Positions 59,935 through 64,000 of a DNA stretch of 64,000 bases are shown piece after piece (position 1 is the stretch's first letter; the number at the start of each line of letters is the position of its first letter). The notes beneath the pieces were generated by a model, which ran no database searches, was not told the origin of the DNA, and saw only the letters and a program-made list of their open reading frames with translations. The DNA comes from Duganella levis. Its GTDB lineage: Bacteria > Pseudomonadota > Gammaproteobacteria > Burkholderiales > Burkholderiaceae_D. The stretch lies in NCBI RefSeq assembly GCF_009857605.1, contig NZ_WWCT01000021.1:84058-148057 (forward strand), read 5' to 3'. The translations under genes and the position numbers were made by a program.

Positions 59935-60888
59935 TTAACGCGGCTGCGTGTAAGTGACTGGCACAAACACGTAGCCGCTCTTGCCATTGGCGCGCACATG
60001 CCCCAGCCCGGGGAATGACAGGTGGGCGGCGCCGATCAGGTAGCCTTCCTTGGCAGCACCGGCAAAGGCTTCCTTGCGTTCCGAGGTCGCCACTTTGCTG
60101 TCGCTGTCGAACGAGATGCCGACGCCCGGATCGTCAAACTGCACCGCCTGCACGTGCAGCAAATCTCCCAGCAACACCAGCTTCTGCCCTTTGCTCTCCA
60201 CCACATACGTAATGTGGCCCGGCGTATGGCCGCCGTTGAAGTACGATTTAATCCCCGGCACCAGCTCGCTGTTCGCCACGATAGGCTGGAACTTGCCCGC
60301 CTTGACGTAAGGGTTGATCGACACCATCGGCCCCTGGAAATTATCCTTGGCCTCGCCCGACGCCTTGTCCAGATTGGCCGGATTCAGGTAATAGTCCGCA
60401 TCCAGCTTGCCGGCGCGAACGATCGCATTCGGAAACACGCGCTGTTCGTTGGACGCCAGCCCGCCCACGTGATCGCCATGCATATGGGTGATGTAGATCT
60501 CATCGACCTGCTCCGGCTTGTAGCCGGACGCCTTCAAATTGCCCAGCAGTTGTCCCAGTGTTGGACCGAACAGGCTGGCCGCGCCGGTGTCGATCAGCAC
60601 CAGCTTGCTGCCGGTATTGATCAGGAAGCCATTGACCGAGGTCTGCAGCGGCACTTTCTGGAACGACTTGGCCAGCGCGGCATTGGTCTTCTCCGGCGGC
60701 TGCTTCAGCAGCTTGTCGACCGGCAGGTCCAGCGTGCCATCGTTGAGCACGGTCACCTCGAAGTCGCCCAGCGTGGTGCGATAAAAGCCCGGCGCCTGGA
60801 AGCGCGCCATCGGTGCGGCCGCCTGGACTGCCGTGGTGGCGACCAGCGCCGCAATCACGGCCAAAGGTTTCAGAATACGCGTGGACAT
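59935..60888 (-). CDS. Secreted metallo-beta-lactamase fold hydrolase (paralog)
   Basis: 317 residues, AGGGGAG before the ATG. Signal peptide about 1-23. Zinc ligands in THMHGDHVGG, GHTPGH and LGDLLHVQAVQFDDP. Similar over its whole length to the protein at 8457-9416: both have FLVNTGSKLxLxDTG, SLFGPTLGxLxxNLKASGY and AAHLxFPGLGxxRANGKS. The two are 50 kb apart, so this is an old duplication or separate acquisition. Tail-to-tail with the reductase gene. Confidence 0.92.
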   Translation of the reverse strand: MSTRILKPLAVIAALVATTAVQAAAPMARFQAPGFYRTTLGDFEVTVLNDGTLDLPVDKLLKQPPEKTNAALAKSFQKVPLQTSVNGFLINTGSKLVLIDTGAASLFGPTLGQLLGNLKASGYKPEQVDEIYITHMHGDHVGGLASNEQRVFPNAIVRAGKLDADYYLNPANLDKASGEAKDNFQGPMVSINPYVKAGKFQPIVANSELVPGIKSYFNGGHTPGHITYVVESKGQKLVLLGDLLHVQAVQFDDPGVGISFDSDSKVATSERKEAFAGAAKEGYLIGAAHLSFPGLGHVRANGKSGYVFVPVTYTQPR

Positions 60889-60952
60889 GGCTCCCCTTGT
60901 TTTGAAAAATTGTCAGGAGCACTACAATACATCAGATCCATGCGGAGCACGA

Positions 60953-62020
60953 TTAGAAAGTGAACGGCAGCCGCAGCGACAACTGCACATCCGGCGTATC
61001 GCGCGTCAGGCCAGCGCCGACCGCGATGTTGAGGGTACGCTTGTCGTTGATGCGGTACGAAAAGCCCAGCAGCAGCGTGCCCAGCTGGGTACGCACCGAA
61101 CCCTGCACCGGCACGCCGTTCTGCTTCGTGCGCGCGATCGAGCTGTGGTCGTAGCCAAAGCTGATCAGCGCCCGCTCGTTCAAGGCCAGTCCCAGGCCGA
61201 AGTTAAAGCCCAGCACATCGCCCGGCGCCACCGTGCCGAGCGGCTCCCACTCGCCGTTCAGCACCTTGCGATTCAGGCCGCTGCGCTTGAAATTCTTCAG
61301 GTAGCTGACGCTGCCGAACAGGATGGCCGGGTCGCTGGGATACAGCCAGGTCAAACTCGGCTGCAGCGCGTAAAAACCGGAGCCGGTCGGCAGTTCCAGC
61401 GGCAGGCCGGTACCGGTGGCGTTCGGCCCGACGCAGCGCTGGCTGCAATCGGTCACCACGCTGAATGGATCGGTGCCGGTGCGCGACTTGACGCGCAGGC
61501 CGGCCACATAATACGGGCGGTCGGCGCCGCCGTCGTTCAACTGGTAGCGCAAGGCCAGCTCGGCATCGCCGACGCCGCGTCCGCTCGTCTCGAAGACGCG
61601 GTCGACGCCGGTGCCGGTGAAGATCTCGCGGCTGACGGTGGAGTCGCTGCGGTACACATACGGCACTTTCAACTCCAGTTCGGCGCGATTGCTCAGGCCG
61701 TAGCGGGCGGTCAATGCGCCGGTGCTGGTGTTGCGCTTGACCTCACGCACGTCCACCAGCCCGATCAGCAGCGCCGGAATGATGGTGTAGCCGACCAGCA
61801 CCACGCGGTTGCTGGACGAGTAGCCGAATTGCAGCGACGGCTCCAGCACCAGCTTGCCGCGTGGCGTCAACACACCGGGCTGCTCGAACAGCGGCGCCAC
61901 CGCCGGCGGCCGTCCATCCTCGGCGGGCGCTGTCCCTACCGGATTTTGCGCCTGTGCCGCCGCGCCGCTACACACCAAGATCGCCAGTACGCTGGCCCGC
62001 CGTTTCGCACTTGCACGCAT
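60953..62020 (-). CDS. FapF-like outer-membrane amyloid secretion barrel
   Basis: 355 residues, GAGGAG before the ATG. Signal peptide about 1-24. Residues about 40-105 carry the segment I associate with FapF-type barrels: FEQPGVLTPRGKLVLEPSLQ, SSSNRVVLVGYTIIPALL, VDVREVKRNT, ARYGLSNRAELELKVPYVYRSD. Alternating strands follow to a C-terminal LPFTF with a terminal Phe, the outer-membrane insertion signal. The N-terminal coiled coil of Pseudomonas FapF is short or absent. FapF exports amyloid subunits through the outer membrane. It ends an operon with a C39 peptidase and small QN-rich secreted proteins. Confidence 0.75.
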   Translation of the reverse strand: MRASAKRRASVLAILVCSGAAAQAQNPVGTAPAEDGRPPAVAPLFEQPGVLTPRGKLVLEPSLQFGYSSSNRVVLVGYTIIPALLIGLVDVREVKRNTSTGALTARYGLSNRAELELKVPYVYRSDSTVSREIFTGTGVDRVFETSGRGVGDAELALRYQLNDGGADRPYYVAGLRVKSRTGTDPFSVVTDCSQRCVGPNATGTGLPLELPTGSGFYALQPSLTWLYPSDPAILFGSVSYLKNFKRSGLNRKVLNGEWEPLGTVAPGDVLGFNFGLGLALNERALISFGYDHSSIARTKQNGVPVQGSVRTQLGTLLLGFSYRINDKRTLNIAVGAGLTRDTPDVQLSLRLPFTF

Positions 62021-62038
62021 CGCCGCTCCTCAAGTTGG

Positions 62039-62518
62039 TTACTTGACGACCGCTGCGCTCAAGGCATCCCGCAAACTGCTTTCGAAATTGGCTGCCTTGA
62101 GCATGGCCAGATTGCTGACGGTGGTGGAAATCGTCGTCTGGCTGCGTATCGCCTGATCGTTGACGCTGTTCTGTATCAACAGCGCCCCCAGTCCCTGCAT
62201 GGCCTGCGGCGCGGCCAGGTTGCCGGCGCCGTTCTGGACCACCACGGCGCCCAGCGCATCGCTGGCCATCGCGGCTTCCGCAGCACTCAACTGTGTCATA
62301 TCGGCGATGGAAAAATGGGTACTGGCTACAACACTGCCATTGATCGAAACCAAACGTTCGACACCTAGCGATACCAGCAAACCATCGCCCAGCGAAAAGC
62401 CGCCGCGCACCTGGGCCAGTTCGCCATCGTCGACGGCGTCCCAGCCGTCGGTGGCATCGGTGGCGCCGGCGCCGCCGGCCAGTAGCGCGATTACCAGGGG
62501 CAATGAGCGGATACGCAT
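62039..62518 (-). CDS. Small secreted Fap-like protein with RGG motif
   Basis: 159 residues, AGGAGG before the ATG. Signal peptide about 1-19. A motif DGELAQVRGG lies at 31-40, like the double-glycine processing sites of C39-peptidase substrates. Residues 41-159 contain two Q-N motifs (VVVQNGAGN, LLIQNSVND) and a Thr/Ser/Gln-rich stretch (AIRSQTTISTTVSN) typical of amyloid-like repeats. Its neighbours are the C39 peptidase and the FapF-like barrel. It could be a minor subunit, nucleator or chaperone (FapA/FapE-like position); identity by motif only. Confidence 0.65.
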   Translation of the reverse strand: MRIRSLPLVIALLAGGAGATDATDGWDAVDDGELAQVRGGFSLGDGLLVSLGVERLVSINGSVVASTHFSIADMTQLSAAEAAMASDALGAVVVQNGAGNLAAPQAMQGLGALLIQNSVNDQAIRSQTTISTTVSNLAMLKAANFESSLRDALSAAVVK

Positions 62519-62531
62519 GGCCGCCTCCTTA

Positions 62532-63206
62532 TCAGTAATTGCCGCTGCCGTTCTTGGGCAGTGTCAGGTCGGTCAAACTGCCGCGATTGATGGCGGCGTC
62601 CAGCGGCGCTTGTGGCGCAACGTGCCACTCCGCCGGCTGGTTGAAATGCGGCTGGCCGGTCCAGTTGTGGATCACGAACAGCAGCCGGTCCGGCCACATG
62701 GCGTCGAAGGCGTCGCGGCGCACCGCGCGCGTGCCGCCGGACGGATCGCCGATCAGCACGCGCTGCGGGTCCATGCCCTTGACCACGACAAAGTGCATAT
62801 AGCCGTTCTCGACAATGCGGACGATGGCGGGAAAGCGCGCCTCGGCCAGCTTGTCCAGCGGCTGCCGGTAGCCATCGGCAATAAATCCGCGCTGCGCCAG
62901 GTAGCGCTTCATGTCCAGCAGCGAAAAACCTTCGCGCTGGATGGTCGGCTGGTCGCCTTGCGCGTACATGGCCGCAAACACCTGTTCCTCCGTCACCGGC
63001 GTGTCGTAGTGGTAGCTGAGCAGCGTCGCCACGGCCGCCGAGCCGCAACTGAAGTCGTGCTGCTGGCGTACCGTCGAGCGGAAACGTGCTTCCTTCAGGC
63101 TGGTCACGGGCAGCGCAAAGCCGGCGCCGCCGATGCCGGGCAGGTCCGCCGCCGCAGCGGGGCCGGCGCTCACTGCGGCCAACAACAAAATAGTCAGGGT
63201 TTTCAT
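62532..63206 (-). CDS. Periplasmic C39-family cysteine peptidase (FapD-like)
   Basis: 224 residues; the ATG at 63206 overlaps the previous stop as ATGA. Signal peptide about 1-20. Peptidase C39 triad: QQHDFSCGSAA with Q48/Q49 and nucleophile C54, H138 in NGYMHFVVVKG, and D154 in LIGDPSGG. Unlike bacteriocin exporters, it has no ABC transporter part. A C39-like protein is the FapD component of Pseudomonas fap operons. The RGG motifs in both small operon proteins are plausible cleavage sites. Confidence 0.88.
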   Translation of the reverse strand: MKTLTILLLAAVSAGPAAAADLPGIGGAGFALPVTSLKEARFRSTVRQQHDFSCGSAAVATLLSYHYDTPVTEEQVFAAMYAQGDQPTIQREGFSLLDMKRYLAQRGFIADGYRQPLDKLAEARFPAIVRIVENGYMHFVVVKGMDPQRVLIGDPSGGTRAVRRDAFDAMWPDRLLFVIHNWTGQPHFNQPAEWHVAPQAPLDAAINRGSLTDLTLPKNGSGNY

Positions 63207-63604
63207 TGCATCTGGATGTTGATGATGGTGGCGTTCTGTATCAGCACATTGGCGCCGGAATTCTGTATCGCCACCGGCAAGCCGGAAGCGTTGCTGAAGG
63301 AACCGCTGCTGATGGCATTGGCTCCGGTGACGACGTTGACCGCCGCGTTGCCGCTGACGGCGCCGTCCAACTGCATGGCATTGTTGACCGTATCGGCGCC
63401 GCCGCGCAGCCGCGCCAGCCGCGCGGCCGGCGTCGGCATGGCGTCGAAGCCGGGCGGGTCGGCCAGCGTGACGGCCACCTCCGGCACCAGCGGCGCCAGC
63501 ATGACGGCCGGCGGCGCCTCCACCTCGGTCAGCGGCCCGGCGCCGGCATGGCAACAGGCCGCGCACGCCAGCAGCATCCAAGCGTTTTTTCCTGGTATTT
63601 GCAT
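63203..63604 (-). CDS. Small secreted Fap-like subunit with RGG motif
   Basis: 133 residues from the ATG at 63604 (AGGAG five bases upstream; the ATG at 63607 is too close to it). Signal peptide about 1-23 with Cys residues (LLACAACCHAG), perhaps a lipoprotein signal. A Pro/Ala/Val-rich linker, then RLARLRGG at 62-69, then an Asn/Ser/Gly-rich domain: GNAAVNVVTGAN, SSGSFSNASG, AIQNSGANVLIQNATIINIQMQ-type ending. This resembles curlin/Fap-type amyloid repeats and matches the tail of the RodA fusion (63663-64000). Coupled to the C39 peptidase. Confidence 0.7.
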   Translation of the reverse strand: MQIPGKNAWMLLACAACCHAGAGPLTEVEAPPAVMLAPLVPEVAVTLADPPGFDAMPTPAARLARLRGGADTVNNAMQLDGAVSGNAAVNVVTGANAISSGSFSNASGLPVAIQNSGANVLIQNATIINIQMQ

Positions 63605-63662
63605 CATGTCTCCTTCTCTCGACAACAGCGGGGCACGCCATACCGCGCGCCCCGCATCCTGC

Positions 63663-64000
63663 TTAGCGGCCTACCGCCAGATTGGACTGGACATTCACGC
63701 TTTGCTGCACCAGCGAGGCGATGCCGCTATTCTGCGACGCCACCATGATGCCGGCGGCCGACTGGCCGACGCTGGTCATCGTATTGGACATGTTGAAGGT
63801 GCCGGCATTGACGGCGATGCTGCCGCCCGCACCGCCAGTGCCGCCCATGCCGGCGCCGCCAGTGGCCGCGCCACCGGTGTTGGTGCCGCCGTAACTCATG
63901 AACGGCAGCGGTACGCCCACCACCGGAATGATGCCGCTCACCATGCCCATGTTGACGAAGGCGTAGGTAAAGTAAATCATGGTGATGGCGCCGGCCAGCA
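63663..64000 (-). CDS. RodA C-terminus fused to a Fap-like amyloid tail (partial)
   Basis: The 5' part lies outside the window. The last 112 residues begin with unmistakable RodA sequence: YFTYAFVNMGMVSGIIPVVG then VPLPFMSYGGT. Normal RodA continues with a tenth membrane helix (AL-V-L-G...). Here, after codon ACC at 63884-63882, the frame runs into NTGGAATGGAGMGGTGGAGG, then NMSNTMTSVGQSAAG and ASQNSGIASLVQQSVNVQSNL. This last part matches the QNSG...LIQ...N.Q motif of the small protein at 63203-63604. In SEDS proteins the SYGGT loop is periplasmic, so the tail would be exported. It could be a real fusion by deletion at a GGCGGCACC-like microhomology, or an assembly join. Confidence 0.8.
   Translation of the reverse strand, partial: LAGAITMIYFTYAFVNMGMVSGIIPVVGVPLPFMSYGGTNTGGAATGGAGMGGTGGAGGSIAVNAGTFNMSNTMTSVGQSAAGIMVASQNSGIASLVQQSVNVQSNLAVGR

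Noticed and set aside
63663..64000. Simple frameshift at the end of rodA
   Set aside because: The downstream frame encodes a coherent tail matching neighbouring proteins, not the remnant of RodA's last helix in another frame.
1..64000. tRNA, rRNA, CRISPR arrays, insertion sequences, prophage
   Set aside because: No cloverleaf genes, no regularly spaced repeats, no transposase or phage structural genes were seen on either strand by eye.

Overview
The window looks like a chromosomal segment of a high-GC Gram-negative betaproteobacterium, most likely Burkholderiales/Oxalobacteraceae (Massilia, Duganella or Janthinobacterium type). This is an inference from overall gene style: a short H-NS-family protein, a TonB receptor, outer-membrane barrels, psd with a GTG start, pirin/azoreductase modules and GC-rich codon use. 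Genes are densely packed. No gap exceeds about 300 bases, and I saw no rRNA, tRNA, CRISPR array or insertion sequence.

Layout. (1) 1-5538 (+): the 3' part of a SEDS (FtsW/RodA-type) glycosyltransferase, an FhaA-like protein, a membrane SH3b protein, a PP2C phosphatase and a zinc-ribbon/FHA protein. (2) 5546-13433: ordinary genes (pirin, OsmC, AAA ATPase, GNAT, secreted metallo-beta-lactamase fold protein, orphan sensor kinase, HAD nucleotidase, PhnA/YjdM). (3) 25619-13469 (-): a very large penicillin-binding-protein-like transpeptidase, four poorly known proteins (one with tandem Lon-protease-like repeats, one SPFH-like), a double-zinc-ribbon SPFH coiled-coil protein, and a Ser/Thr kinase fused to a formylglycine-enzyme-like domain. 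Arms 1 and 3 together hold SEDS, transpeptidase, kinase, phosphatase and FHA readers. That is the parts list of the actinobacterial pknB/pstP/fha/rodA/pbpA locus, here in a Gram-negative with several unfamiliar additions.

(4) 25807-51497: mostly housekeeping and accessory genes: a YXWGXW protein, an RNase H-like protein, an MCP plus CheW, MFS and solute-binding proteins, trpS, an H-NS-like protein with a strong terminator, a TonB receptor, psd, a LysR/azoR/pirin redox module, and a short AT-richer patch. (5) 51669-56349 (+): a winged-helix/STAND ATPase/TPR regulator whose base composition changes sharply inside the gene, a small unknown protein and an AstE/AspA-type zinc deacylase. (6) 56346-56753 (-): a Gdx/SugE small multidrug-resistance-type exporter preceded by a clear guanidine-II (mini-ykkC) riboswitch. 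(7) 56872-60888: small membrane proteins, an ArsR-like regulator with an inverted-repeat operator, an OYE-type reductase, and a second secreted metallo-beta-lactamase fold protein paralogous to the one at 8457.

(8) 64000-60953 (-): a Fap-like functional-amyloid operon. It has an outer-membrane FapF-like barrel, a periplasmic C39 peptidase and two small secreted proteins that share a C-terminal QN-rich motif and an internal RGG motif. At the window edge, the C-terminus of a RodA protein is joined in frame, right after its SYGGT motif, to a third protein tail with the same QN-rich motif. This RodA-amyloid fusion and the two-arm kinase/cell-wall cluster are the most unusual things in the window.
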